Of a DNA stretch of 37,778 bases, positions 14,283 to 23,194 are shown piece by piece. The stretch comes from CAVQEK01 sp964596645. Its GTDB lineage: Bacteria; Bacteroidota; Bacteroidia; Cytophagales; Cyclobacteriaceae. A program made the translations under genes and the position numbers. How positions within the stretch are numbered: the first letter of the stretch is position 1; the number at the start of each line of letters is the position of its first letter. The DNA lies in assembly GCA_964596645.1 (NCBI GenBank), contig CAZQVB010000040.1, positions 1-37,778 on the forward strand, written 5' to 3'. The notes beneath the pieces were generated by a model. It saw only the letters and a list, made by a program, of their open reading frames with translations, did not search any database and had not been told where the DNA came from.

Positions 14283-15845
14283 TTACTTGGCAAAAGCCAC
14301 TGAGCGCATTTCCCGAATCACTGTCACTTTTATTTGCCCCGGGTACTGCATTTCTTTTTCTATTTTCTGCGAGATATCAAACGACAGCTGACTGGCTGTG
14401 CCGTCGGACACGGTGTCGGCATCTACAATCACGCGAAGCTCACGGCCGGCCTGTATGGCAAAACACTTGTTCACACCATCGAAGCTCATGGCCAGGTTTT
14501 CCAGATCTTTCAGTCTTTTGAGATAGGACTCCATGATTTCGCGGCGAGCGCCCGGACGCGATCCGGAGATGGCATCGCAGGCCTGAATGATGGGCGAGAT
14601 CAGCGCTGTCATTTCAGTTTCGTCGTGGTGTGCACCTATGGCGTTGCACACGTCTTTGTGTTCATTGTATTTTTTGGCCAGCTCCATACCCAGAAGTGCG
14701 TGTGGCAGCTCGGGTTCTTCCGGCCACACCTTGCCGATGTCGTGCAGAAGGCCGGCGCGTTTGGCAAACTTGGCATTGAGGCCGAGCTCAGCGGCCATGG
14801 TGGCGCAGAGCTTGGCTACCTCACGGGAGTGCTGCAGCAGGTTTTGGCCATAGGAGGAGCGGAACCGCATACGGCCGACCAGCCGAATCAGCTCAGGATG
14901 CAGGCCGTGGATGCCGAGGTCGATGGCTGTGCGCTCCCCAATTTCTATGATTTCTTCTTCTATGTTTTTGCTGGTTTTTTCTACGATCTCTTCAATGCGA
15001 GCCGGGTGTATGCGGCCGTCGGTGACAAGCCGGTGCAGTGAGAGGCGGGCTATCTCGCGTCGTACCGGGTCATAGCCGGAGATGATGATGGCTTCTGGTG
15101 TATCGTCGACGATTATTTCCACGCCGGTGGCTGCTTCCAATGCGCGTATGTTGCGACCTTCGCGCCCAATGATCTTGCCTTTAATGTCGTCGCTTTCTAT
15201 GTTGAAGACCGACACGCAATTTTCCACGGCAGTTTCCGTAGCCGTTCGCTGAATGGTTTCTACCACTATCTTTTTGGCTTCCTTGGTCGCCGACAACTTG
15301 GCTTCTTCCATGATGTCTTTAATGTAAGACGATGCCTTAGAGGCCGCTTCGTCTTTGAGGGCTTCCACGAGCTGGTCGCGGGCTTCGTCGGCCGAGAGGT
15401 TGGCGATCTTTTCCAGGGCGCTCACCTGCTCCATCTTTATTTTGTCCAACTCCGACTTGCGCCGGTTTACGATTTCTACTTGCGCCGTCAGGTTTTCTTT
15501 CATCGACTCCAGCTCATCATCCTTGCGCCGTGCCTGCTCGAGCTGCTTGCTGAGATGCTGCTCCTTTTGGCGAAGCTTGTTTTCGTTTTGAATGATTTGA
15601 TTCTTTTTCTTGTTGGATTCTTCTTCAAACTCAGCCTTCAGCTTAAAGAATTTTTCCTTCGCCTCTATGATCTTGTCCTTTTTTACCGACTCCGCTTTTA
15701 GTTCGGCTTCTTTGATGAGAAGTTCTGCGCGTTCTTTGGCCTCCAATTCCTGTTTTTTCATTGCTTTACGCAAAAGGAACAAGCCGATAACAATGCCAAG
15801 CACCAATGCCACTATGGCGGTGATGACCAGTAATAATATATTCAT
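14283..15845 (-). CDS. rny: Ribonuclease Y
   Basis: A 520-residue membrane-anchored endoribonuclease that starts decay of many mRNAs. Order of parts: an N-terminal helix (about residues 3-26) anchoring it to the inner membrane; a long charged coiled coil (about 30-165); a KH domain with the GREGRN loop (near 225-230) and the following VEIIVDDTPEAIIISG; and an HD domain with the AGLLHDIGK metal motif near residue 365. Length and order match the family. It follows zapA by about 100 bases on the same strand and probably is the last gene of the pheT-to-rny unit; the hairpin at 14221 follows it. Confidence 0.96.
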   Translation of the reverse strand: MNILLLVITAIVALVLGIVIGLFLLRKAMKKQELEAKERAELLIKEAELKAESVKKDKIIEAKEKFFKLKAEFEEESNKKKNQIIQNENKLRQKEQHLSKQLEQARRKDDELESMKENLTAQVEIVNRRKSELDKIKMEQVSALEKIANLSADEARDQLVEALKDEAASKASSYIKDIMEEAKLSATKEAKKIVVETIQRTATETAVENCVSVFNIESDDIKGKIIGREGRNIRALEAATGVEIIVDDTPEAIIISGYDPVRREIARLSLHRLVTDGRIHPARIEEIVEKTSKNIEEEIIEIGERTAIDLGIHGLHPELIRLVGRMRFRSSYGQNLLQHSREVAKLCATMAAELGLNAKFAKRAGLLHDIGKVWPEEPELPHALLGMELAKKYNEHKDVCNAIGAHHDETEMTALISPIIQACDAISGSRPGARREIMESYLKRLKDLENLAMSFDGVNKCFAIQAGRELRVIVDADTVSDGTASQLSFDISQKIEKEMQYPGQIKVTVIREMRSVAFAK

Positions 15846-15943
15846 AGCTTCAAAAATTTAGATAAAACACCCCGGTGGGAGTTTTGAAGCGAAGGAGAAG
15901 GGAAGAAATAAAAACTAACAATAAAAATGGGTAACACGAGCGC

Positions 15944-16234
15944 TCACTGATCGAGCTCCTCTGTGATGAGCCTGTTGAGATAGGTGACCCGGTCTACAGC
16001 GGCCTCGCTGGTGTCATTTTGGCTATCCTCGACCTGCAGCTTTTCAAAGAGGCTATCGAAAGCCACCATTGCCAAAAGGTCTTGTTTATCATCCAGTCCG
16101 AACTGATCGCGATACAGTTTTAGCTTTTCATTAATTTTTTTACTGGCAAGCCTTATTCTTTCTTCATCGGCCGAATCAACCTTCATGGGATATTCCCGGT
16201 CTGCGATTTTGATTTTTATGGATAGCTCTTCCAT
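15944..16234 (-). CDS. zapA: Cell division protein ZapA
   Basis: A 96-residue protein. The N-terminal strand-helix part (LSIKIKIADREYPMKVDSADEERIRLASKKINEKL) is the ZapA fold, and the C-terminal half is a helical dimerisation segment. ZapA binds FtsZ and crosslinks protofilaments at the division ring. It lies 20 bases after the coiled-coil gene and before rny on the same strand, an order familiar from Bacteroidota. Confidence 0.9.
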   Translation of the reverse strand: MEELSIKIKIADREYPMKVDSADEERIRLASKKINEKLKLYRDQFGLDDKQDLLAMVAFDSLFEKLQVEDSQNDTSEAAVDRVTYLNRLITEELDQ

Positions 16235-16254
16235 ATCAGGCTTTCAGAGTAGGT

Positions 16255-16551
16255 TTACTTGGCCAATTGGTGTATGCAGCGATCAATTTCTTTTATGTAT
16301 TCGTCGATTTTATTCCTTACTTCAGAAGCTTCTTCATCTTCCACCGATATACTATCCACAATAGTACTGATTTTAATTTTATTTTTAAAATCCTCCATTT
16401 GGCGCTCTTTTTGGCCTATCAGCGCTCTTAATTCCAGGTTTTCATGCTGCAGGTTTTCAAGCTGTTTCTTCACGCCCAAGTGTTGGCTGAGCAGCAATCG
16501 TATTTTCCTTTCCAATGCCTGAAGCTCTGTATTCAACCTGTCTCTTTTCAT
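16255..16551 (-). CDS. Small coiled-coil protein upstream of zapA
   Basis: A 98-residue protein with an almost continuous heptad pattern from residue 5 to about 60 (LNTELQALERKIRLLLSQHL... LENLQHENLELRALIGQKE), then a less regular acidic tail ending IDRCIHQLAK. It has no recognised family. It sits four bases after pheT and 20 before zapA, all on the minus strand. By position and coiled-coil nature it may be a division-ring partner of ZapA comparable in role to ZapB, but this is inference; no sequence similarity to ZapB was identified. Confidence 0.8.
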   Translation of the reverse strand: MKRDRLNTELQALERKIRLLLSQHLGVKKQLENLQHENLELRALIGQKERQMEDFKNKIKISTIVDSISVEDEEASEVRNKIDEYIKEIDRCIHQLAK

Positions 16552-16554
16552 TGA

Positions 16555-18966
16555 TTATTTTCTGATTATGGCGCCCAACTGGTTTTCAAATATTTCCATC
16601 AGCCGGCTCATTATTTTGTCTATAGCCTTATCGGTCAGGGTCTTGTTTTCGTCTTGCAATATAAAGCTGAGGGCATAGGCTTTTTTATCGTTTTCAATCT
16701 TTTCCCCTACATAGTAATCAAAAACATTGACCTTCTTCAAAATGCCGCCGAACTCCTTTTTCTGTATTATATCAGCAATATCCTGAAATGTAACCGCTTT
16801 GTCCAGCACCAGCGATAAGTCGCGACGTACCTCCGGATACTTGGAGATTTCTTCCACTGTAAAAGTTTTACCCCGCCCTGCCATCAGTACTGGCAAGTCC
16901 ACCTCTGCATACAACACGGGTTGGTTGAGTTCCACCGCTTTCAACGACGATTGAGCCAATACACCAAGTTTCGCCACACATCTGTCAGCTATAAAAATAT
17001 TCAGTCCGTCTTCAAAAATGGCATTTTCCGTACGAGCGGCACGTTGAACGTCGGACGTGAATTTAGAAATAATCTTCTGAACCACGCCATATAGGTCGTG
17101 GAATTGCAGGTCGGCCGATGGCATCATCCAGCTCTCGCTGTGTGCTTTGCCTGTCATCCATAGAGCCAGCCACTCCTGCTCCTCATAGTTGCCGTCCTTC
17201 TTTTGATAAGACTTGCCAAATTCAAAAAGCTTAAGATCACGTTGACGGCGTTTTACATTATGCGCTACCACCTCAAGTCCGGAGAAAAGCATGCTCTGTC
17301 GCATGCAACCCAGTTCTTCGCTCAGTTTATTGATGATCTCCACAGAGGCATCGGCCTGAAAGCCGGTGATGTTGTGTGCATAGGCAGGCCTGGTGAGTGA
17401 GTTGGTGCTGATCTCTGAAAAGCCATCGGCCACCAAAAGCTCTTTGGCTCGCATCACCTCTCTGTCTTTGTCTACCACGGGAAATGCCGCCAGATAGCGG
17501 CTCGACATGTGCGGGACGGGCTCTATACGGTCATAGCCATAGATGCGCAGCACTTCCTCGGCAATGTCTGCAGGCCTTTTCACATCGACCCTGTACGGTG
17601 GCACCAGCGCGATAAAACCATTTTCATCGTGTTTTATAGCGATGTCTAAACTTTCTAAAATGGTGTGAATCGTATTGTGCTCGATGTTTTTTCCAATGAG
17701 GGTGTTCAAGTAATCATATCGAACAGAAACCTCCCAGGCATTTATTTTCTCAGGATACACATCGATGGGCGCGGAAGTCAATCGCCCACCGGCCAGTTCC
17801 TGTATCAGCAAAGCAGCACGCTGAAGGGCATACAGGGTAATTTCAGGATCCGTACCACGCTCAAATCGGAAGGCTGATTCGGTTTTCAGGTCATGCCTTT
17901 GCACCGTTTTACGCACAAAATCGGGATTGAAGTAGGCGCTTTCTAAAAAGATCGTCGTCGTGTTATTGGTAACTCCGGAATGCAATCCCCCGAAGACGCC
18001 TGCTATGCACATGCCTCCCTCGTCATCGCAGATCATGAGGTCGTCGGCATGAAGGTCATGCTTTTCTTCGTCGAGCGTAATAAAAGAAGTGCCTGCGGGC
18101 AGTGTCTTCACGGTTACCCGGCGGCCTGCTATTTTATCGGCATCGAAAGCATGAAGTGGTTGCCCAAGCTCATACATTACATAATTGGTGATGTCGACGA
18201 TATTGTTGATGGGCGCCTGACCAACGGCCCTGAGTCTGTTTTGCAACCAATCGGGGGAGGCACCTACCTCAATGCCGCTGATGGTAATGCCGCAATATCT
18301 TGGGCAGGCTTTGGTGTTTTCTATGCTAACCTGCACGGGTGGAGCATCATTTCCGGTCTTAAAACTGGCCACCTCCGGGGTGCATAGCGGTTTGTTGTAC
18401 AGGGCTTTCAAGTCGCGGGCTACACCAAGGTGCGAGGCGGCATCGGCCCGGTTGGGTGTGAGACCGATTTCAAATACCACGTCATCCTCATTATTAAAAA
18501 TTTCTTTCAGTGGCGTGCCGTTGGGCATGGCGGTATCCAGCACCATGATGCCCTCGTGTGATGTGCCCAGACCCAGCTCGTCTTCAGCGCAGAGCATGCC
18601 GAGCGAGACTTCACCCCTTATTTTCGACTTCTTTATTTCAAAAGTTTCGCCATTGGTGGTATGCAATACAGTGCCTATGGTGGCCACGGCTACTTTTTGG
18701 CCTTTGGCTACATTGGGCGCGCCACACACAATCGGCAGTTTTTCGCTGCCTACATCCACAGTGGTTAGGCTCAGCCGGTCGGCATCGGGATGTTTTTCAC
18801 ACGCCACCACTTCGCCAATCACCACGCCCTGCCATCCGCCTTTTATTTTTTCTACCCTGTGCCATGCCTCCACTTCCAGGCCCGACATGGTGAGGCGATG
18901 GGCCAGAGCCTCAGGCGATTCGGTGATTTTTATAAAGTCTTGTAGCCAGTTGAGTGATATGTTCAT
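16555..18966 (-). CDS. pheT: Phenylalanyl-tRNA synthetase beta subunit
   Basis: An 803-residue subunit of the alpha2-beta2 enzyme that charges tRNA-Phe in the cytosol. Domains in order: the N-terminal part with the OB-fold tRNA-binding domain (around residues 40-150, GVVIGEVVACEKHPDADRL), the B3/4 editing domain (GLTPNRADAASHLGVARDL, then the EIGV-like part), the B5 domain, the catalytic-like core, and the C-terminal FDX-ACB anticodon-binding domain (KYPEVRRDLSLVLDKAVTF onward). Length is normal. It heads the minus-strand unit pheT - coiled coil - zapA - rny. No pheS is in the window, as is common in this phylum, where pheS and pheT are often apart. Confidence 0.96.
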   Translation of the reverse strand: MNISLNWLQDFIKITESPEALAHRLTMSGLEVEAWHRVEKIKGGWQGVVIGEVVACEKHPDADRLSLTTVDVGSEKLPIVCGAPNVAKGQKVAVATIGTVLHTTNGETFEIKKSKIRGEVSLGMLCAEDELGLGTSHEGIMVLDTAMPNGTPLKEIFNNEDDVVFEIGLTPNRADAASHLGVARDLKALYNKPLCTPEVASFKTGNDAPPVQVSIENTKACPRYCGITISGIEVGASPDWLQNRLRAVGQAPINNIVDITNYVMYELGQPLHAFDADKIAGRRVTVKTLPAGTSFITLDEEKHDLHADDLMICDDEGGMCIAGVFGGLHSGVTNNTTTIFLESAYFNPDFVRKTVQRHDLKTESAFRFERGTDPEITLYALQRAALLIQELAGGRLTSAPIDVYPEKINAWEVSVRYDYLNTLIGKNIEHNTIHTILESLDIAIKHDENGFIALVPPYRVDVKRPADIAEEVLRIYGYDRIEPVPHMSSRYLAAFPVVDKDREVMRAKELLVADGFSEISTNSLTRPAYAHNITGFQADASVEIINKLSEELGCMRQSMLFSGLEVVAHNVKRRQRDLKLFEFGKSYQKKDGNYEEQEWLALWMTGKAHSESWMMPSADLQFHDLYGVVQKIISKFTSDVQRAARTENAIFEDGLNIFIADRCVAKLGVLAQSSLKAVELNQPVLYAEVDLPVLMAGRGKTFTVEEISKYPEVRRDLSLVLDKAVTFQDIADIIQKKEFGGILKKVNVFDYYVGEKIENDKKAYALSFILQDENKTLTDKAIDKIMSRLMEIFENQLGAIIRK

Positions 18967-19048
18967 TACTTTCCTTTTCTGAAAAATTCTATGCTTTTGT
19001 CGCTATAAATCGCCTTGCTGCCAGCGGTCAGGCGCAAAAAAAGTTTGC

Positions 19049-19079
19049 CAAAAATAAGACAAATACACTCTGGCCGAAA
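19049..19079 (-). promoter_or_regulatory. Candidate promoter of the pheT unit
   Basis: On the minus strand: TTTC (19076-19079), 19 bases, TATTTTTG (19049-19056), the latter a perfect TAnnTTTG box. Transcription would start near 19042, leaving a leader of about 75 bases before the pheT ATG. The same TTTC-19-TAnnTTTG layout occurs upstream of the gene at 173. Confidence 0.5.
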
Positions 19080-19080
19080 C

Positions 19081-19716
19081 TCAATGCCTTTTTTCATAGG
19101 CTTTTTCTCCGGCTTCCACAGCCATAGATAGTTTGTTTTCTAAGGGTGGAATGGGGCATGAGTATCTGTTGCTGTAGGCGCAATAGGGATTGTAGGCTGT
19201 GTTGAAATCGATCAAAATATGTTGTTTGGAGGGTGGCTCTACATCGATATATCGGCCGCCGCCGTAGGTTTCCATGGCGCTGGTATGGTCGAAGAAGGGT
19301 ATGAAAAAATAATCGGAGCCTTGTTTTTCTGCAGGCTTTAGCACACTGAGTTCGTGCTCATTTCCTTGCCAGTTGAATGTTGCCTTGCCCCACTCCAGAT
19401 ATTTGCGTGCTTTTCCGTCTGAGGTTTGCAACGTGTGTACAGGTGGTGTGCGAAACTTTTCGAAACTGGCTTTAATACGGTATTGCTCGTCGATGGGGTA
19501 GTACGACAGCCCTGTGAAAGAAGCCTTTTCTTCCAGGGGCAAAGGTGACGCTGCGTCTTGTTTGAGCTCGCGATTTTTATTGGCGCGCAGCTCCTCGATC
19601 TTTTCTCTGTATTCTTCCGTGTCAGAGGGGCTTCCTGTGAAAGAGTAGATGGCGATGGCTACCAAAACCAGCGCTATAATGAGCGGGAAGATTTTTCTTG
19701 AATTTACTGTAGCCAT
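19081..19716 (-). CDS. DUF1684 domain protein
   Basis: A 211-residue protein with an N-terminal hydrophobic segment (residues 10-26, a signal anchor) and a charged linker, then a DUF1684 domain. The family's terminal signature is plain: YGGGRYIDVEPP, then LIDFNTAYNPYCAYSNRYSC, then PIPPLENKLSMAVEAGEK. The C-A-Y-N-P-Y-C-A-Y type pattern with two cysteines is strongly conserved but its function is unknown. The start is 52 bases from the radC stop on the same strand, so it could be co-transcribed with radC. Confidence 0.88.
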   Translation of the reverse strand: MATVNSRKIFPLIIALVLVAIAIYSFTGSPSDTEEYREKIEELRANKNRELKQDAASPLPLEEKASFTGLSYYPIDEQYRIKASFEKFRTPPVHTLQTSDGKARKYLEWGKATFNWQGNEHELSVLKPAEKQGSDYFFIPFFDHTSAMETYGGGRYIDVEPPSKQHILIDFNTAYNPYCAYSNRYSCPIPPLENKLSMAVEAGEKAYEKRH

Positions 19717-19768
19717 ACAAATGATATTGTTGAAGCGCTGTAGATGACGATTGCTTTACAGTGCTGGT

Positions 19769-20464
19769 CTAAAGCAGGTTTTCATCAGCCAGGCTGAAGT
19801 AGCCTTCATTGGCAAAGATGACATGATCGAAAATAGTAATCTCCAGCAGCTCGGCGCTCGCCTTCAGCTGGCGTGTGAGCTTGATGTCCTGATCGCTCGG
19901 CTTTACATTGCCCGACGGGTGGTTGTGTATCAGAATAATGCCTGACGCCAGATGCTCTATGGCCAGTTTGAAAATAATGCGTGGATCGACGACCGTGCCC
20001 GTGATGCCGCCCAGGCTCACCTGTTGTTTTTTTATCACCATGTTGGCCCGATTGAGCAACAACACCCAAAATTGCTCCTGTTCCAGGTCGAGCAGCTCTG
20101 GTTTCATGAGCTCGTGCACCTGGCTTGCGGAGGTGATCCTGGGGCGTTTTTCTGGGTCACTAAATTTGCGGCGTCGGCCCAGCTCCAAAGCGCTTACGAT
20201 TGTAATGGCCTTGGCTTCACCTATTCCTTTAAATTTTTTCAGATCAGTTACATTCATTTTTGCCAGTGCGTTCAGGTCATTTCCGACTTCCTGCAGCACT
20301 TGCTTAGCCAAGTCTACGGCACTGAGCGACCGAGTGCCCGAGCCAAGCAGTATGCCTATAAGCTCAGCATCGGTGAGGGCAGACTTTCCTTTCAGAAGTA
20401 GTTTTTCGCGTGGTCGATCTTCTTCGGCCCAGCTTCGAATGTTCAATCCATTGCCTTCGCTCAT
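19769..20464 (-). CDS. radC: RadC-family JAB/MPN domain protein
   Basis: A 231-residue protein with the two RadC parts. The N-terminal helical part (about 1-105) has a helix-hairpin-helix element around FKGIGEAKAITIVSALELGRR, resembling DNA-binding domains. The C-terminal MPN/JAB domain has the JAMM metal motif in H-N-H-P-S-G-N-V-K-P-S-D-Q-D (about residues 176-189). Metal-dependent isopeptidase or nuclease activity is a family guess; a direct role in DNA repair is doubtful despite the name. It follows rpsT on the same strand after a strong terminator, so it has its own start. Confidence 0.93.
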   Translation of the reverse strand: MSEGNGLNIRSWAEEDRPREKLLLKGKSALTDAELIGILLGSGTRSLSAVDLAKQVLQEVGNDLNALAKMNVTDLKKFKGIGEAKAITIVSALELGRRRKFSDPEKRPRITSASQVHELMKPELLDLEQEQFWVLLLNRANMVIKKQQVSLGGITGTVVDPRIIFKLAIEHLASGIILIHNHPSGNVKPSDQDIKLTRQLKASAELLEITIFDHVIFANEGYFSLADENLL

Positions 20465-20485
20465 GGCAGAGTGCTTTGAGCTAAA

Positions 20486-20520
20486 AATAAAAAAGCCCTG
20501 CCAATATTGACAGGGCTTTC
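20486..20520 (-). terminator. Rho-independent terminator of rpsT
   Basis: Read on the minus strand: AAAGCCCTG, a ten-base loop, CAGGGCTTT, then a T-rich tail. The perfect 9-bp stem lies between the rpsT stop and the radC start. Confidence 0.85.
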
Positions 20521-20542
20521 GAAGTATTCTTACAGTCAGTGC

Positions 20543-20794
20543 TTACAGGCTCTGCACGTATTTGGCTAATTTAGATTTGTTGTTGCCGGCTTTGTTTTTA
20601 TGGATGATGTTGCGCTTGGCCAGCTTGTCGAGTAAGCTTGATACTTTTTTGTACAATTCCTCAGCTTCGCTCTTGTTCTCAGTGTTGCGCAACCTTTTCA
20701 CAAAAGTGCGGGTGGTTTTCAAATAATAGCGATTTTGTAGTCGCTTTGCATTGTTTGACCTGATCCTTTTAATCGCCGATTTATGATTTGCCAT
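20543..20794 (-). CDS. rpsT: 30S ribosomal protein S20
   Basis: An 83-residue basic, helical protein beginning MANHKSAIKRIRSNNAKRLQ, the S20 N-terminus, and containing LDKLAKRNIIHKNKAGNNKS, the hallmark C-terminal part. S20 binds 16S rRNA at the base of the small subunit. Single-gene unit with a promoter (20829-20857) and a terminator (20486-20520). Confidence 0.97.
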   Translation of the reverse strand: MANHKSAIKRIRSNNAKRLQNRYYLKTTRTFVKRLRNTENKSEAEELYKKVSSLLDKLAKRNIIHKNKAGNNKSKLAKYVQSL

Positions 20795-20828
20795 GTCTTG
20801 TTTTTATTCCTTAGCTCAAAATAGGCTG

Positions 20829-20857
20829 CAAAGTTAAGCTATTTTTTTAGATTCAAA
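20829..20857 (-). promoter_or_regulatory. Candidate rpsT promoter
   Basis: On the minus strand: TTTG (20854-20857), 17 bases, TAACTTTG (20829-20836). The -7 box is a perfect TAnnTTTG; the spacing is slightly short. It gives a leader of about 30 bases. Confidence 0.55.
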
Positions 20858-20974
20858 AAAGTTGATCTGGAAAATTAGTTGTGAAGCAAGCCCGATACAT
20901 TGTGTTTTCTCAGCTTTACACACCAATTCTTTTTTTTGCACACAGACCGCCGATGAAACTTTTAATGTGTACCA

Positions 20975-22108
20975 ATGAAAATAGTGATAGCACCCAATGC
21001 ATTTAAGCACAGCCTGAGCAGTATTGAAGTAGGGCGCTGCATCCGGCAAGGTATTGAGCGGGCCATACCAGGGGCCTCCATTCATGTGTTTCCCATAGCC
21101 GATGGAGGCGACGGCAGTGCAGATGTACTGGCTCACGTATCGCATGCCACCAAAATGCACCAAACGGTACGCGGCCCTCTGGGCAAGCCAACGCCCTTCT
21201 ACTGGTTGTCGGCAGACAATGGAAAAACGGCGATAGTGGAGATGGCCGGCGCCTCCGGCATCGGGCTTTTGGAAGATGCACATAGAGATGTTTATACAGC
21301 CAATACATACGGCACCGGCGAGCTTATAAAAGATGCGGCCTTGCACGGTGCCAAGAAGATAGTGCTGGGCCTTGGCGGTAGCGCAACAATAGATGCCGGC
21401 CTGGGCATTTTGCAGGCACTGGGTATGCAATTGCTGGATGCACACGGCAGGGAAATAGCCCATGACAGCAATGCACTCTTACAGGTAGAGCGAATTGCGG
21501 CCACCTATCTTAATGAGTCAGTACGCAAGCTGGAGTTTGTGTTGCTCTGCGATGTGGACAATCCGCTGTTGGGTAAAAATGGTGCTGCCCGCACTTTTGG
21601 CCCGCAAAAAGGTGCCAGTGCTGAACAGGTAGAAAAGCTGGAGTCTCTCCTTGCCAAATACAATCAATTGCTCACCTCGATGACAGGGCAAAATTTTGCC
21701 GGGATGCCTGGCGGCGGTGCGGCCGGCGGAGTGGCTTTAAGCTTAAAGGCTTTTTTTAATACAAGGTTGGTGAGCGGAGTCGATTATGTGCTGGAGCGGT
21801 TGGAGGTAGAACAGCACATGAAGGAAGCGCAACTGGCTATAACAGCCGAGGGCAAGCTGGACAGACAAACTTTGAGTGGCAAGGCGCCCATGGGCGTGGC
21901 CCGCATGTGCAAAAAACATGGTGTGCCTCTGATTGCGCTCTGTGGTATGGCCGAAGATGTGGAAGCGCTCAATGATACTTTCGATGCTGTATTTCCCATC
22001 AGCGGCGGGCCGGCTACTCTGGCAGAGGCTCTCGCCAACACCGGCGAAGATTTAATTAGGATCAGCACTCAGATAGGGCGCTTGTATGCAGCCATACTCA
22101 AGGTGTGA
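20975..22108 (+). CDS. glxK: Glycerate kinase (GarK/GlxK family)
   Basis: A 377-residue cytosolic kinase that phosphorylates glycerate with ATP, typically to 2-phosphoglycerate in this family. The N-terminal signature MKIVIAPNAFKHSLSS is diagnostic (usually APDSFKxSLS). Also visible: ADGGDGSADVL, GLGGSATIDAGLGILQALG near residues 133-151, GGGAAGGVALSL, and AEGKLDRQTLSGKAP, all conserved. Full length. It has no same-strand partner, and a hairpin follows its stop. It could serve glyoxylate or sugar-acid use, which would suit the enolase-superfamily enzyme at 4027, but they are too far apart to assume a link. Confidence 0.94.
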   Translation: MKIVIAPNAFKHSLSSIEVGRCIRQGIERAIPGASIHVFPIADGGDGSADVLAHVSHATKMHQTVRGPLGKPTPFYWLSADNGKTAIVEMAGASGIGLLEDAHRDVYTANTYGTGELIKDAALHGAKKIVLGLGGSATIDAGLGILQALGMQLLDAHGREIAHDSNALLQVERIAATYLNESVRKLEFVLLCDVDNPLLGKNGAARTFGPQKGASAEQVEKLESLLAKYNQLLTSMTGQNFAGMPGGGAAGGVALSLKAFFNTRLVSGVDYVLERLEVEQHMKEAQLAITAEGKLDRQTLSGKAPMGVARMCKKHGVPLIALCGMAEDVEALNDTFDAVFPISGGPATLAEALANTGEDLIRISTQIGRLYAAILKV

Positions 22109-22130
22109 TCGGCGGGCTGAGGGAAGAGTA

Positions 22131-22161
22131 GGAAGCTTTCACATTCAGCCTGAAAGCTTCC
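22131..22161. terminator. Hairpin between converging genes
   Basis: GGAAGCTTTCA (22131-22141), nine-base loop, TGAAAGCTTCC (22151-22161): an 11-bp perfect stem. It lies between the stops of glycerate kinase and the 22169 gene and can serve both. Confidence 0.75.
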
Positions 22162-22168
22162 TGAAAAA

Positions 22169-22990
22169 CTATTTGGACAATTCCGGGATGCTTGAATAAA
22201 TTAAATCACCATGCCAGGGTGAATAGTATTTATTAAAAGATTTCATAAATGCCTTTCTCTTTTCTTCGTCTGGCCATTGTGCTTTTGCCAAATCATTAAG
22301 CTTACTATCATTCATTTCTTCCAGTTCCTTCATCGATTTGAACACGAACACGTCCAGCATCTCCCGGGCATCAGCACCATACATATGCCTCATTGGATAG
22401 TACCCGAGCATATCTTCATTTTTATACAACACGTTCTCTACGTATTCTTTGCGCAGTTCGGCAATTTCTTCCGGTGATCCATCTTTTGGCTCCGCCCGGT
22501 GGGTCGTGCGCATGTAGTAGATGAGTGGCTCTTCGGAGACTGTGGCTAGTGCTTTCCCCAGCGTGCGCTCCTGATATATTTCGTCGGAGTGCATGTTGCT
22601 GTAGAAAGCGCGTTGCTTGTTGAAGAAGGCAGTGCGTTCATCCTCGTTAGGCCATGCCTGTTCACTCAGTTCCATACTGCGCTCATTCGCTTTTTCTACA
22701 TCAACCCAGCTATTGTACGTCTGGCACAACAGCAACTCCGAGTTGTCGGGCGTGTAGTAGTGCAGCAATACATTGGAGTTTTTTATAAATTCATTTTTCA
22801 TGGTCACTTTCTCATGATACTCTGACTCCAATTTTTTCCATTCGTCCATAGAGAATTCCTCCATGTCCATATTCCAATGTGCGCGGGTAATCACAGTGAT
22901 TTTTGGTGATGCATCCTGCCCCTGACTCGGCACTGTGGTCACAACAGCGGTAAAAATGCCTAGCAATCCGGCAATCAATATACTTTTCAT
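22169..22990 (-). CDS. Secreted protein with two copies of one domain
   Basis: 273 residues from the ATG at 22990 (the frame is open further to 23128, but this start gives a signal peptide, IAGLLGIFTAVVTTVPSQGQ). The mature protein has two similar halves of about 105 residues. Matching ends are AWPNEDERTAFFNKQRAFYSNMHSDEIY in the first half, cf. Q-W-P-D-E-E-K-R-K-A-F and then F-N-K-Y-Y-S-P-W-H-G-D-L-I-Y in the second. Each half has the beta-alpha-beta spacing of NIPSNAP/dimeric alpha-beta barrel (ferredoxin-like) domains, so the fold guess is a tandem of such domains. It is periplasmic or surface-exposed; ligand and function are unknown. Confidence 0.75.
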   Translation of the reverse strand: MKSILIAGLLGIFTAVVTTVPSQGQDASPKITVITRAHWNMDMEEFSMDEWKKLESEYHEKVTMKNEFIKNSNVLLHYYTPDNSELLLCQTYNSWVDVEKANERSMELSEQAWPNEDERTAFFNKQRAFYSNMHSDEIYQERTLGKALATVSEEPLIYYMRTTHRAEPKDGSPEEIAELRKEYVENVLYKNEDMLGYYPMRHMYGADAREMLDVFVFKSMKELEEMNDSKLNDLAKAQWPDEEKRKAFMKSFNKYYSPWHGDLIYSSIPELSK

Positions 22991-23135
22991 AGGTAAGCAG
23001 TTAAAGGTTAAAAGAAGATTGTGGTGAGAAAAAAAGGATTGGCTGAATACAATCAATTCTTTTAAATATACAATTTTACACTGGCCCAACCTATCGTTTT
23101 GCAAAGTCATAGAACAACCATAGCGCATGAGAAAT

Positions 23136-23165
23136 AAAAAAAGCCAACGCTGTAGGCGATGGCTT
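23136..23165 (-). terminator. Terminator after the cyclophilin gene
   Basis: On the minus strand, AAGCCATCGC, loop CTACA, GCGTTGGCTT, then a run of T's. The stem has one internal mismatch. It lies 30 bases past the cyclophilin stop at 23195. Confidence 0.65.
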
Positions 23166-23194
23166 CAATGAGTCCTTTCGATCGCAATGGCCTT

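Noticed and set aside
20834..21463. 209-residue open frame on the minus strand
   Set aside because: Antisense to glycerate kinase; composition and motifs belong to the plus strand.
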